DNA from: Fen-178 sp963722575
GTDB taxonomy: Bacteria; Acidobacteriota; Terriglobia; Bryobacterales; Bryobacteraceae
Length of the DNA stretch: 64,000 bases
NCBI GenBank assembly: GCA_963722575.1
Contig: CAVRNR010000006.1
Span: 992,001 to 1,056,000, forward strand
Direction of reading: 5' to 3'
The translations under genes and the position numbers were made by a program. Positions 47,750 to 56,761 of this stretch are shown in pieces. The notes under the pieces are model-generated. The model saw only the letters and a program-made list of their open reading frames with translations, searched no databases and was not told the origin of the DNA. Position 1 is the first letter of the stretch; the number at the start of each line of letters is the position of its first letter.

Positions 47750-49177
47750 CTACTTCTTGTGCAGCGCCTTGTGCTTCCTGGCCCAGTCTTCCTTCACCAC
47801 CTGCCGCGCGCGCCCCAGCACCAGCGCGTCGGGAGGCACCGGCTCCGTCACTACCGAGCCCGCGGCCACGTATGCGCCCGCACCGATCTCGATGGGCGCC
47901 ACCAGAGTCGAGTTGCTCCCTACAAACGCGCCGGCTCCGATTTTTGTGGGGTGCTTGCGCAGGCCGTCGTAGTTGCAGGTGATGGTCCCGGCGCCCACGT
48001 TCACGTCCGCCCCGATCTCAGCATCGCCCAGATACGCCAGGTGATTGGCCTTGGCGCGCGCGCCCAGGCGCGTTTTCTTCAGCTCCACAAAGTTGCCGAT
48101 GTGCGCGCCTTCCTCCACCAGGTTTTCCATGCGTAGCCGCGCGAACGGCCCGGCATGCACGCCGCGCTCCAGCCGCGATGTGCCCACTATGGTGAACGGG
48201 CCGATTTCGACGCCGTCCGCCAACTCCGAATCGCGCACGATGGAGCACGCGCCGATCCGGCAGTCCGCGCCGATTACCGTCTTGCCCAGAACCTGCGCGA
48301 ACGGCTCGATCACCGTATCCATTCCAATGCGCACGTCCGCGTCGATGACCACGGTCTCGGGCTGCTCGATGGTGACGCCGCCCAGCATGAGTTCCCGCCG
48401 CTTGCGCTGGCGCAGCGTGGCGTCCACATTCGCCAGCTCCACGCGATCGTTGATTCCCAGCGCTTCACCCGGATCGTCGATCTGCAACGCTTCCACGTAA
48501 TGGCCCGCCCGGTTGAGGATTTCCACCATATCGGTGAGGTAGTACTCGCCCGCCGGGTTGTCCGGCCGGATCTCGTCCACGTGTTTCCAGAACAGGTCCG
48601 CGCGGTAGCAGTAGATCCCCATGTTGGCTTCGCGGATGGCCAGCTCCTCCGGCGTGGCGGCCTTCTGTTCGACGATTCTCGCCACCGCCGGACCCGGCGG
48701 GCACCCCGCCCCGCGAATCACGCGGCCGTAGCCGGTCGGGTCCTCCATCATGGCACTCAGCAGGACGCCTGCCGCCGGGCCCAGAGGGCACCCCGCAGCC
48801 GCTCGGGCCACCAGCCGCTCCAGCGTTTCCGCGCGCAGCAGGGGGCCATCGCCGTAGACGATCGCCAGGTAGCCATCGAGCCCGGCGAGCGCTTCCCGCC
48901 CCACCATCAAGGCATGGCCGGTGCCTTTCTGCTCCGTCTGCTCGATGAATCCGATCCCCGACCCACCGGGCACCCCGGCCACCGCCTTTCGCACATCTTC
49001 GGCCTGGTGCCCCACCACCACGAAGATGCGCTCCGCCGGCGCCAGCTTCAGGGCGGTCTCCACCACGTGCTCGATCAACGCTTTGCCGCCCGCGCAGTGC
49101 AGCACCTTGGCCTTCCGCGATTTCATGCGCGTGCCGAGCCCGGCGGCGAGAATCACAACTGTAACGGGAATCCGCAT
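47750..49177 (-). CDS. glmU: Bifunctional UDP-GlcNAc pyrophosphorylase / GlcN-1-P acetyltransferase
   Basis: A 475-residue enzyme that makes UDP-GlcNAc for peptidoglycan. The N-terminal pyrophosphorylase has VVILAAGLGTRMKSRKAKVLHCAGGKALIEHV, and the C-terminal left-handed beta-helix acetyltransferase has VEIGPFTIVGTSRLERGVHAGPFARLRMENLVEEGAHIGNFVELKKTRLG and VGAGTITCNYDG. The start at 49177 is where the family begins; a longer frame to 49504 overlaps yvcK. Eight bases separate it from yvcK, upstream on the same strand. Confidence 0.96.
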   Translation of the reverse strand: MRIPVTVVILAAGLGTRMKSRKAKVLHCAGGKALIEHVVETALKLAPAERIFVVVGHQAEDVRKAVAGVPGGSGIGFIEQTEQKGTGHALMVGREALAGLDGYLAIVYGDGPLLRAETLERLVARAAAGCPLGPAAGVLLSAMMEDPTGYGRVIRGAGCPPGPAVARIVEQKAATPEELAIREANMGIYCYRADLFWKHVDEIRPDNPAGEYYLTDMVEILNRAGHYVEALQIDDPGEALGINDRVELANVDATLRQRKRRELMLGGVTIEQPETVVIDADVRIGMDTVIEPFAQVLGKTVIGADCRIGACSIVRDSELADGVEIGPFTIVGTSRLERGVHAGPFARLRMENLVEEGAHIGNFVELKKTRLGARAKANHLAYLGDAEIGADVNVGAGTITCNYDGLRKHPTKIGAGAFVGSNSTLVAPIEIGAGAYVAAGSVVTEPVPPDALVLGRARQVVKEDWARKHKALHKK

Positions 49178-49185
49178 TAACTCTA

Positions 49186-50196
49186 TTATGGCTGGCCGTT
49201 CTTCCGCCGTCGGCCCTCTTGCGCCAGTTTCAACACCACCGCGGCCGTGGCGCCGGAATCGTGCCGCACCTTGCCGGTATGTTGCGCCAGGTTGCCGGCC
49301 ATCACCTTCAGCCCCATCTTGTAAATGGCGTCGATGTCGTTCTCCACCGGCAGCGCCGCTTCTCTGGCGTAGCGCTTCTTCACCGCCAGGGGAATCGGCC
49401 GGATGTTGACCACGGCGTAATCCAGGAATTTTCCGCCCGCGTGCTGGTGGATTGCGCGGATGTGGTCGGAAGCCCGAAAATTCGTGGTTTCGCCCGGCTG
49501 CCACATCAGGTTCACGAAGTACGCCTTGATGGCCGCCGACCTGCGGATGGCCGAAGGAATCCCTTCCACCAGCAGGTTCGGAATCACGCTGGTGAACAGC
49601 GACCCCGGCCCCAGCGTGATGGCGTCCGCCTCGGCGATGGCGCTCAAAGCCGCTTCCAGCGGCCGCACCTTGCGCGGAATCAGGCGAATGCGCTTGATCC
49701 TCTGCCGGCTGCGGCTGATGCGCGTTTCTCCCACCACCCGCGCGCCGTCCGCCAGCGTGGCTTCGATGGCCACGTTCGAGGCGGTCGAGGGATAGATGCG
49801 GCCCGCGATCTTGAGCACTTCCGAAGAGACTTTCACCGCTCCCGGAAAGTCGCCCATGATCTGCGTCAGGGCCGTCAGGAACAGGTTGCCGAAGCTGTGT
49901 CCCTTGAGCCCGCGGCCGGACTGGAACCGGTACTGGAAGAGCCGGGAAAGCAGACCGGAATCCTCGCTCAGCGCCACCATGCAGTTGCGGATGTCGCCCG
50001 GCGGCAGCACGTCGAATTCCCGGCGCAAGCGGCCCGAGCTGCCGCCATCGTCGGTCACCGTGACGATGGCCGTGATATCCACCGCCGGCGCCGCCGCGTC
50101 GCCGGGCCTAGCAAAGTGCTTCAACCCAGCGAGAACCGCCGACAACCCCGTGCCCCCGCCGATCACGACCACGCGGAGTGGTGAGGTGTCTTCCAC
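49186..50196 (-). CDS. yvcK: YvcK/CofD-like gluconeogenesis factor family protein
   Basis: A 336-residue protein with VVVIGGGTGLSAVLAGLKHF, TVTDDGGSSGRLRREFDVLPPGDIRNCMVAL and EADAITLGPGSLFTSVIPNLLVEGI, the marks of the YvcK family. These proteins bind UDP-sugars and influence cell-wall synthesis and carbon flow. Its neighbour glmU makes UDP-GlcNAc, a fitting link. The ATG is nine bases after the TPR gene stop. Confidence 0.93.
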   Translation of the reverse strand: MEDTSPLRVVVIGGGTGLSAVLAGLKHFARPGDAAAPAVDITAIVTVTDDGGSSGRLRREFDVLPPGDIRNCMVALSEDSGLLSRLFQYRFQSGRGLKGHSFGNLFLTALTQIMGDFPGAVKVSSEVLKIAGRIYPSTASNVAIEATLADGARVVGETRISRSRQRIKRIRLIPRKVRPLEAALSAIAEADAITLGPGSLFTSVIPNLLVEGIPSAIRRSAAIKAYFVNLMWQPGETTNFRASDHIRAIHQHAGGKFLDYAVVNIRPIPLAVKKRYAREAALPVENDIDAIYKMGLKVMAGNLAQHTGKVRHDSGATAAVVLKLAQEGRRRKNGQP

Positions 50197-50205
50197 CCGT
50201 CTCCT

Positions 50206-50808
50206 TTACCAGCCCTTCCTCTCCGGATAGAGCAAGACATCGAACGGCGGCTGGCCGGCCAGCGGCGCGAAGTCGGCGTCCTGCCGGGCCAGGATGCGGT
50301 TGCGCGGCTCCAACTCGATGGCGCGCTTCATACTCTCATGCGCGCCGGCCAGGTCGCCGCCCAGCGCCTGCGCCAGGGCCAGCGCGTAATAGATGTGGTC
50401 CGCGCCCGGCTCAAGCTGGAGCGCCCGTTCCAGGTGCGCGCGCGCTTCCGCCGCATTCCGCGCGTTGATCTGCGCCACGCCGTAGGTGTAGTAATCCTCC
50501 GCCGAGCGCAGGTTCGGTGCGGCCTGTTCCAGACGCCGGTCGCACATCGCCGCGTGCAACCGCGCGCGATTCGCCACATCGCGTTCCGGTCCTTCCGCCG
50601 CCTGCAGAAACAGTTCCCGGGCCGGCTTGAGATCGCGCGCGTGAAACAACTTCATGGCGGCCTCGAAGCTGCCGAGTTGCTTCTCGGAACTCATCGGCTG
50701 CACGGCCGTGGTACTCCCAGGTTTCGAAGCCCCCGGCATCCTGGATGGCTGCGGTTTCGTCATTCGCCTGGCGGTCTTGGAAGCGGAACTTTTCGTCGTT
50801 TCGGGCAT
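50206..50808 (-). CDS. Tetratricopeptide-repeat protein
   Basis: A 200-residue protein. After a polar, Ser/Lys-rich head (to about 45) come TPR-type helices: FEAAMKLFHARDLKPARELFLQAAE, YYTYGVAQINARNAAEARAHLERALQLEPGADHIYYALALAQALGGDLAGAHESMKRAIELEPRNR. No signal peptide, so cytoplasmic. TPR proteins hold other proteins together; the partner here is unknown. It heads the probable transcript TPR-yvcK-glmU. Confidence 0.82.
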   Translation of the reverse strand: MPETTKSSASKTARRMTKPQPSRMPGASKPGSTTAVQPMSSEKQLGSFEAAMKLFHARDLKPARELFLQAAEGPERDVANRARLHAAMCDRRLEQAAPNLRSAEDYYTYGVAQINARNAAEARAHLERALQLEPGADHIYYALALAQALGGDLAGAHESMKRAIELEPRNRILARQDADFAPLAGQPPFDVLLYPERKGW

Positions 50809-50879
50809 TATAGCCGACCCAGTTCTGGCACGTCGAACGATCTAGCGTTTATACCAGACCGCGCCGTCCGGCGCAACCG

Positions 50880-51881
50880 CTACCCCAGCCCCGCCTCCCG
50901 CAGAAACCGCGCGGATTCCTCCGGCGGCGTCGGATTGATATAAAACCCCGTCCCCCATTCGAATCCCGCCACCTTGGTCAGCTTGGGCATGATCTCCACG
51001 TGCCAGTGGTAGTGCGGCAGCGGCGCATCCTGCACGGGCGCGCTGTGCACGATGAAATTGTACGCTGGCCGCTCCAGCGCCTTGTCTATTTTGCGCATGG
51101 TCGAGCGCAAAACCCAGGCCAGGTTTTGAAACGTGGGAGCGTCCGAATCTTCGAAGTGCGATTGGTGCAGCTTCGGCAGAATCCACGTCTCGAAAGGAAA
51201 TCGCGGCGCGTAGGGCTCCAGCACCGTGAAGCGGTCCGTTTCCATCACCAGGCGCACCCCCGCCGCGCTCTCCTCCCGGATGATGTCGCAGAAGATGCAA
51301 CGCTCCTTCAAATCGTAGAATTGCTTGCTGGCGTCCACCTCTTCCTTGACTCGCTTGGGAATCACCGGCAGCGCGATGAGTTGGGAATGCGGATGCTCGA
51401 GCGAAGCCCCCGCCGCTTCGCCATAGTTTTTGAACAGCAGGATGTAGCGGAACCGCCGGTCTTTCTTCAGATCGTTGACCCGGTCGCGGAAGGCCCACAG
51501 CACCTCTTCGATTTGCCGCTCGGGCATTTCGGCCAGCGTCGCGGCGTGTTCGGGAGTCTCGATGATCACCTCGTGCGCGCCGATGCCGTTCATCTTATCG
51601 TACATGCCTTCGCCCTGGCGGTTGAGCTCGCCTTCGATCCCCAGCACCGGGAACTTGTTGGCCACCACCCGCACGCGCCAGCCCGGCTCGTTGCGCCCGC
51701 CGCTATTGCGGTAGGCCAGAATCTCCGGCGGCGTTTTGTGCTCGTGGCCGTAGTCGAATGGGCAGACCCCCTGGGCGGCAACCGTAACCGGCTGCCGGAT
51801 GAAATCGCTAGGGCGTTTGGCGCGTTCGGTGGCGATGATGACCCATCGCCCCGTGATTGGGTCCTTACGTAATTCGGGCAA
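50880..51881 (-). CDS. galT: Galactose-1-phosphate uridylyltransferase
   Basis: A 333-residue enzyme of the Leloir path. It has RKDPITGRWVIIATERAKRP at the start, CPFDYGHEHKTPPEI, WRVRVVANKFPVLGIEGELN, GAHEVIIETPEHAATL, ASLEHPHSQLIALPVIP and the catalytic HYHWHVEIMPKL (H-x-H-x-H type). Closer to the bacterial/archaeal short form than the enteric one. It lies alone on the minus strand with no close operon partner. Confidence 0.93.
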   Translation of the reverse strand: MPELRKDPITGRWVIIATERAKRPSDFIRQPVTVAAQGVCPFDYGHEHKTPPEILAYRNSGGRNEPGWRVRVVANKFPVLGIEGELNRQGEGMYDKMNGIGAHEVIIETPEHAATLAEMPERQIEEVLWAFRDRVNDLKKDRRFRYILLFKNYGEAAGASLEHPHSQLIALPVIPKRVKEEVDASKQFYDLKERCIFCDIIREESAAGVRLVMETDRFTVLEPYAPRFPFETWILPKLHQSHFEDSDAPTFQNLAWVLRSTMRKIDKALERPAYNFIVHSAPVQDAPLPHYHWHVEIMPKLTKVAGFEWGTGFYINPTPPEESARFLREAGLG

Positions 51882-51969
51882 TTGGAGAGATCCCTCCGCG
51901 ATGAACAGCAGGATTGAGCAACAAACGATTATAGCGTGACCGAAAACGGCAAGCTAAAGCATGCCTCAC

Positions 51970-52377
51970 CTACCTCGTGCGGAACGCGTCCCGGATCCAC
52001 TCGATGCGCACCGGTTTCTCGAGCACCACGCTGACGATGTCGAAGCGCACGCGCTCCCATTCCACGCCGGCGCGCCGCGCATAATCGCGCGCCGCGCGCC
52101 GCACGTGCTGTTGCTTCTCGGCATCCACGGCGCGTTCGGGTTCGCCGAACTCGGCGCTGGCGCGCGTCTTCACTTCCACGAACACCAGGTTGCCGCCGTG
52201 CCACGCCACCAGGTCGATCTCTCCCCCGCCCGACCGCGGCTGGTAGTTCCGCGCCACGATCGTGCAGCCGCGGCGGCGCAGGTGCCGGTGCGCCAGGTCT
52301 TCGCCCACTCGCCCGTGGTTGTCTTTGAGCCAGTGGCGCCTCACCGCGTCCGCCACGCGATAGATCAGCCCGATCAC
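51970..52377 (-). CDS. yraN: YraN family (UPF0102) nuclease-like protein
   Basis: About 135 residues from a GTG that overlaps the methyltransferase stop (GTGA). It has the restriction-endonuclease-like core GRVGEDLAHRHLRRRGCTIVARNYQPRSGGGEIDLVAWHGGNLVFVEVKTRA, where G-E-D, EIDLV and EVK are the family signature (E-x-D-L, then E-x-K). No activity has been proved for most members; the protein may process DNA. A longer frame to an ATG at 52494 lies inside the methyltransferase. Confidence 0.9.
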   Translation of the reverse strand: MIGLIYRVADAVRRHWLKDNHGRVGEDLAHRHLRRRGCTIVARNYQPRSGGGEIDLVAWHGGNLVFVEVKTRASAEFGEPERAVDAEKQQHVRRAARDYARRAGVEWERVRFDIVSVVLEKPVRIEWIRDAFRTR

Positions 52378-52901
52378 TTCAGAACTTCGAACTCGAACTC
52401 CATGGCCTTCCCGCGCACCACGTAGCAAAGGTAATATTCCCAAAAGCGCCGGTAGCGCGGAAAGCGGTTGACCAGCAGTTCGAACCCGAGCCACCTCCAG
52501 AAGGACAGTAGCTTTACACGCACGGAAATCTCACGGAATTTCACTTTCGAGTAATAGCCGAACCCGCCATGGTCCTCGCCGAAGTAGCGAAAACTGAAGC
52601 TGTTCAGGTGGCTCTTGTGGGTGGGGTCGCAGAACGAGCTGAAATCCGTATAGTGCGGCGTCTCGATGCGGACCGTGCCGCCCGCGCGCACCAGCCGGTG
52701 AAACTCCTCCATGGTGCGCATCACGTCGTTGACGTGCTCGATGACATGGATGGCCGTCAGCCGGTCGAACGAGCTGTCGGCGAACGGGTACGGAAAACGG
52801 TCCAGGTCCACCAGGACGTCGGCGCGGCTGGCGGGATTCCGGTCGATTCCGATGGCGCCGGGCTGCTTGTGAACGCCGCAACCGACATCGAGGATTTTCA
52901 T
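52374..52901 (-). CDS. Class I SAM-dependent methyltransferase
   Basis: About 175 residues from an ATG at 52901, eight bases after GGAAGAG. The protein begins KILDVGCGVHKQPGAIGIDRNPASRADVLVDLDRFPYPFADSSFDRLTAIHVIEHV, the methyltransferase-11 glycine loop and motif, then TPHYTDFSSFCDPTHKSHLNSFS. The substrate is unknown. An earlier ATG adds 25 unsure residues (to 52976). It is translationally coupled to yraN. Confidence 0.87.
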   Translation of the reverse strand: MKILDVGCGVHKQPGAIGIDRNPASRADVLVDLDRFPYPFADSSFDRLTAIHVIEHVNDVMRTMEEFHRLVRAGGTVRIETPHYTDFSSFCDPTHKSHLNSFSFRYFGEDHGGFGYYSKVKFREISVRVKLLSFWRWLGFELLVNRFPRYRRFWEYYLCYVVRGKAMEFEFEVLK

Positions 52902-52998
52902 CTGAGGCACTCTTCCAGCGTCTCCATGGTCAAAATACCTGGCACCCGACTGCACCTCGTCGAACATCATCGTCACTGATCCATGAGAGGATTGTCAA

Positions 52999-54486
52999 AT
53001 GGACTCACGGCTTGATCTATCGCACGCCGCGCCGGCGACAAGCCCAATCACGAAGAAGACTTTTCTGTTTGCAATCACCGCTGTGGCCCTAACTTCCGCC
53101 GCGCTTTATTGGGGCACGGGACTGCACCCCCAGTGGTGGCTGACCTGGCTGGCGCCGCTGCCAGTCCTTCTCATCAGCCCACGTGTGACTCGCTGGCGCA
53201 GCTTCTGGATGGCTGCGGTCGCCTGGTTTCTGGGCAGCCTGAACATGTGGTTCTACGCTCTGACGGCGATCTCGCTCTCCATCCCCCTCTTGTTTCTGTT
53301 CTCGGCTGTTCCAAGTTGTTTCTTCGGACTCGCCGTTCTGCTATTTCGAAGGTTCATTCTTCGCGGCGACCTGTGGAGGGCAGCGCTCTCATTCCCTGCG
53401 TTTTGGGTTGCGCTCGAGTACTTGAGCTACGTGAGTTCGCCTAACGGCACGTTCCCCAACCTGGGATACACGCAGATGGATTTCCTGCCAGTGTTACAAG
53501 TGAGTTCCGTGGCTGGCATCTGGGGAATTACATTTTGCCTTTTCCTGGCGCCGGCAACTGTAGCAGCGGTGCTGAACCAGCCGGGAACCGTGTCACAGAA
53601 GAAGAGACTTGCCACGGCGGCTGGCGTGTTCCTGGCGCTGGTCATCGGATGGGGTTCCTGGCGAGTGATTTCGACTCCCGCGCCCGAGCACTCAGTGAAG
53701 GTTGGCCTGATGGCCACTGGCGTGGATACCACGTTTCCTCGCGACGACGCGAGTGCTCTGAAACTGCTTCAGGATTATTCCGACAAGGCAGCCAGCCTCG
53801 CTGCGCAGGGGGCCCAGGTCATCGTGCTGCCGGAAAAGATCGCGCTGGTGTCGGATCGAGGCACCGGCCAGATGGATGCGCTCTACGCGGCCACGTCTGC
53901 CCGGGCGAAGGCGCTTATTGTCGCCGGTCTGGACCGTGGCACCTTAACAAAGAGGTTCAACGAAGCGCGTTTGTACTCCCCCCAGGGAACTCTCGCAGCC
54001 TTCTACGACAAACATCACATGGTCCCGGGATTTGAGGACGTAGATCAGCCGGGCACAACCATTACGGTGTTCGACCAGCCGTCCGGCGTCTGGGGAATGC
54101 AGATTTGCAAGGACATGGACTTTCCGGCCCTGAGCCGCCAGTATGGCGCCAGAGCAGTAGGCCTGCTGCTCGTGCCGGCTTGGGACTTTACGCTCGACGG
54201 CTGGATGCACAGCCGGATGGCGGTGCTGCGGGGCGTGGAAAGCGGCTTCACGATCGTGCGCGCCGCCAAGCAGGGTGTGCTGACCGTCAGCGACGGCCGC
54301 GGGCGTATCCTGGCCCAACAAGATGCCGCGACGGTGCCCTTTGCGTCTCTGGTCGCAACCGCGCCCATCCGCCACGACAATACGCTTTACGTGCGATGGG
54401 GCGATTGGTTCGCCTGGCTAAACGTTGCGGGGTTGATCGTGTTACTCTTCAGCGGCGCGTCGCCATTCCGTCATATAACGCCTTGA
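52999..54486 (+). CDS. Apolipoprotein N-acyltransferase-like protein
   Basis: A 495-residue protein with seven hydrophobic segments in residues 20-215 and a nitrilase-like domain after that. The Glu-Lys-Cys triad is visible in VIVLPEKIAL, FYDKHHMVPGFE and GVWGMQICKDMDFP. This is the plan of Lnt, which adds a third acyl group to lipoproteins in the inner membrane. Sequence between motifs is diverged (PEK instead of the common PET), so it may be a paralogue with a different acceptor. It begins 97 bases from the methyltransferase on the opposite strand. Confidence 0.82.
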   Translation: MDSRLDLSHAAPATSPITKKTFLFAITAVALTSAALYWGTGLHPQWWLTWLAPLPVLLISPRVTRWRSFWMAAVAWFLGSLNMWFYALTAISLSIPLLFLFSAVPSCFFGLAVLLFRRFILRGDLWRAALSFPAFWVALEYLSYVSSPNGTFPNLGYTQMDFLPVLQVSSVAGIWGITFCLFLAPATVAAVLNQPGTVSQKKRLATAAGVFLALVIGWGSWRVISTPAPEHSVKVGLMATGVDTTFPRDDASALKLLQDYSDKAASLAAQGAQVIVLPEKIALVSDRGTGQMDALYAATSARAKALIVAGLDRGTLTKRFNEARLYSPQGTLAAFYDKHHMVPGFEDVDQPGTTITVFDQPSGVWGMQICKDMDFPALSRQYGARAVGLLLVPAWDFTLDGWMHSRMAVLRGVESGFTIVRAAKQGVLTVSDGRGRILAQQDAATVPFASLVATAPIRHDNTLYVRWGDWFAWLNVAGLIVLLFSGASPFRHITP

Positions 54487-55069
54487 TCGCGAGGCTGGCG
54501 AAGCGCAAGATCGCGGATTCGGACTGGAAGGGAAGCCTCCTGGCAATCGCGAGTTTGGCGACTCCGTGAACCAGCGACCAGGCTATGCACGCCAATGCGA
54601 GCGGATCGCCGGCCGGCAGGCTGCCTTCGCGCTGCGCGGCTTCCACAAGTCCGACCAGGACCGAGAAAGCACGCTGGGCGGCCGCGGAAAGTTCCGGGTA
54701 GCGATCCAAAGCCAGGGTCCAGTCGAACATCACCAGCAAATGTTCGGGCGAGCGTAACGCAAATCGGACATAGGCCAGGCCGGAAGCCTGAAAGTGGCGA
54801 AGAGCCGGATTCGGGTCGCGGGCGCAGGTTGTCTTTCCCGGTCTGCCTAGCGCCTGCGCCAGATGCTCGAAGCCTTCGGCCGCCACGGCCGCCAGCAATT
54901 CCTCCTTTTCGCGGAAGTGACGGTAAGGCGCATTGTGGGAGATGCCCGCGCGCCGCGCCACTTCGCGCAGCGTAAAGGCGGCGGGACCCACTTCCGCAAT
55001 CAGCTCGACCGCTGCCCGGAGAAGGGCAGGCTTGAGATTTCCGTGGTGATAAGGCCGCTTGGGAACCAT
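54449..55069 (-). CDS. TetR/AcrR family regulator
   Basis: A 206-residue repressor with an N-terminal helix-turn-helix (LLRAAVELIAEVGPAAFTLREVARRAGISHNAPYRHFREKEELLAAV) and a C-terminal ligand domain of the WHG type (QASGLAYVRFALRSPEHLLVMFDW, then ACIAWSLVHGVAKLAI). It is divergent from the FAD oxidoreductase, which is the likely target. Palindromes at the shared promoter (55091-55142) support this. Its C-terminus overlaps the end of the Lnt-like gene by 38 bases. Confidence 0.93.
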   Translation of the reverse strand: MVPKRPYHHGNLKPALLRAAVELIAEVGPAAFTLREVARRAGISHNAPYRHFREKEELLAAVAAEGFEHLAQALGRPGKTTCARDPNPALRHFQASGLAYVRFALRSPEHLLVMFDWTLALDRYPELSAAAQRAFSVLVGLVEAAQREGSLPAGDPLALACIAWSLVHGVAKLAIARRLPFQSESAILRFASLAIKALYDGMATRR

Positions 55070-55090
55070 GCCCGCAGGATAACAGAATTA

Positions 55091-55142
55091 TGTTGACAGG
55101 CGCAACATCGCCCCTTATACTGTGGAAGTGGACAGTGTCAAC
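55091..55142 (+). promoter_or_regulatory. Promoter and TetR-type operator of the FAD oxidoreductase
   Basis: TTGACA (55093-55098) and TATACT (55116-55121) are 17 bases apart, an excellent sigma-70 pair. TGTTG-N7-CAACA (55091-55107) covers the -35 box. A second dyad, GACA-G-TGTC at 55131-55139, sits behind the -10, and GTTGACA/TGTCAAC (55092-55098, 55136-55142) forms a further inverted pair. The layout suggests the TetR protein blocks this promoter. Confidence 0.75.
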
Positions 55143-55159
55143 ACTGAGAAGAACACGTT

Positions 55160-56761
55160 ATGAGAACCGCAAGCTACCGCCAGGGGAATGTCGAAGACAC
55201 GTTCGACGCCATCGTGATCGGCAGCGGCATGGGCGGCTTAACAGCGGCCTCTCTCCTTGCCCGCCACGCCGGCCGGCGCGTTCTGGTGCTCGAGCGCCAT
55301 TACACAGCGGGCGGTTTCACCCACGTGTTCCGCCGGCCGGGCTATCAGTGGGACGTCGGGGTCCATTACATCGGCCAGGTGAACGATCCGGCATCCCCGG
55401 TTCGCGCCGCCTTCGATCACCTGACCGATGGGCGCCTACAATGGCACGCCATGCCGGACGTCTACGATCGCATCGTCCTTGGCGGCCACGAATACGAGTT
55501 TCCGAGCGGCGCCGAGCGTCTTCGCGACCGGCTCAAGGAGTACTTCCCGTCGGAAGGGCAGGCAATTGACGGCTACGTTCACGCTGTTCGGAACTGCGCG
55601 CGATGGAGCGGCCTCTTTTGGGCCTCGAAGGCCGTGCCCGGGCCAGTTGAGCGAGTCGCCGGGCCGCTCATGCGCGCGCCCTTCCTGCGCCACGCCAGAC
55701 GCACCACGGGGGACGTGCTCGCCGGGCTCGGTTGCAGCCGCGAGCTGGCAGGCGTTCTCACCGCTCAGTGGGGGGATTACGGGCTTCCCCCCGGGCGCAG
55801 CAGCTTCGGCATGCATGCCATCGTCGCGGAGCACTACCTCAACGGCGCGGCTTATCCGGTTGGCGGGGCAGGTGCGATCCTCGAAACCATGCTCCCGGCC
55901 ATCGAAGGGGCCGGAGGTAAGCTGCTGGTGAGCGCGGACGTCAAGGAAGTACTCCTGGACCACCGCGGCCGGGCCATCGGTGTGCGCATGCAAGACCGCC
56001 GTGAGTTTCGCGCCGCTACCGTGATCAGCGATGCCGGCGCGGCAAACACCTACCAGCGTCTGCTTCCGAAATCGGTCCGTGGAACGCAAGAAGTGATCGA
56101 GAAGATCGATCGGATACCGCCGTCGATGGCTCACGTCTCTCTTTACGCGGGCCTCGAATCAAGCAGCGAAGAGCTGGGAATCTTTCCGGGGAACCTCTGG
56201 ATCTGCCCTGGTCCCGACCACGACGCTAATGTTTCCCAATCGGAAGCCTCGTGCGACGGACCCTTACCGGTGCTGTTCATCTCGTTTCCATCCGCCAAAG
56301 ACCCGTCCTTTGCCAACCGGTATCCCGGACGAGCCACGATCGAAGTAGTCGTGCCGGCCCCGTTCGCCTGGTTTGAAAAGTGGGCGGACACGCGCTGGAA
56401 GCACCGCGGCGTCGAGTACGACCAATTGAAAGCCCGGTTGGCCGAGCGTCTGAAGAGCGAACTCGAAAAGGCGGTGCCCAAGGTGCGCGGCAAGATCGAT
56501 TACTGCGAGCTTTCCACGCCGCTCTCCACGCGCTCCTTCACCAACCACCAAAGCGGCGAAATCTATGGTTTGGCTCACGTGCCGGAACGGTTCCGGCTGA
56601 ACTGTCTGGGCCCGCGCACTCCGGTGCGGGGCCTTTACCTCACCGGAGCGGACGTGACTGTGGCTGGAGTCACCGGCGCCATGATGGGAGGCGTGCTCGC
56701 GGCTTCGGCGATCTTGAAGCGAAACCTGATGTCAGTGGTCACGAAAGGTGTGGGAGGTTGA
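55160..56761 (+). CDS. CrtI/retinol-saturase-like FAD-dependent oxidoreductase
   Basis: A 533-residue protein with the dinucleotide-binding start FDAIVIGSGMGGLTAASLLARHAGRRVLVLERHYTAGGFTHVFRRPGYQWDVGVHYIG and a C-terminal FAD block ...GLYLTGADVTVAGVTGAMMGGVLAASAIL. The order is that of phytoene desaturases, carotenoid oxidases and all-trans-retinol 13,14-reductase-like enzymes. The substrate is unknown, likely a long-chain polyene or fatty compound. Under control of the adjacent TetR gene by layout. Confidence 0.88.
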   Translation: MRTASYRQGNVEDTFDAIVIGSGMGGLTAASLLARHAGRRVLVLERHYTAGGFTHVFRRPGYQWDVGVHYIGQVNDPASPVRAAFDHLTDGRLQWHAMPDVYDRIVLGGHEYEFPSGAERLRDRLKEYFPSEGQAIDGYVHAVRNCARWSGLFWASKAVPGPVERVAGPLMRAPFLRHARRTTGDVLAGLGCSRELAGVLTAQWGDYGLPPGRSSFGMHAIVAEHYLNGAAYPVGGAGAILETMLPAIEGAGGKLLVSADVKEVLLDHRGRAIGVRMQDRREFRAATVISDAGAANTYQRLLPKSVRGTQEVIEKIDRIPPSMAHVSLYAGLESSSEELGIFPGNLWICPGPDHDANVSQSEASCDGPLPVLFISFPSAKDPSFANRYPGRATIEVVVPAPFAWFEKWADTRWKHRGVEYDQLKARLAERLKSELEKAVPKVRGKIDYCELSTPLSTRSFTNHQSGEIYGLAHVPERFRLNCLGPRTPVRGLYLTGADVTVAGVTGAMMGGVLAASAILKRNLMSVVTKGVGG

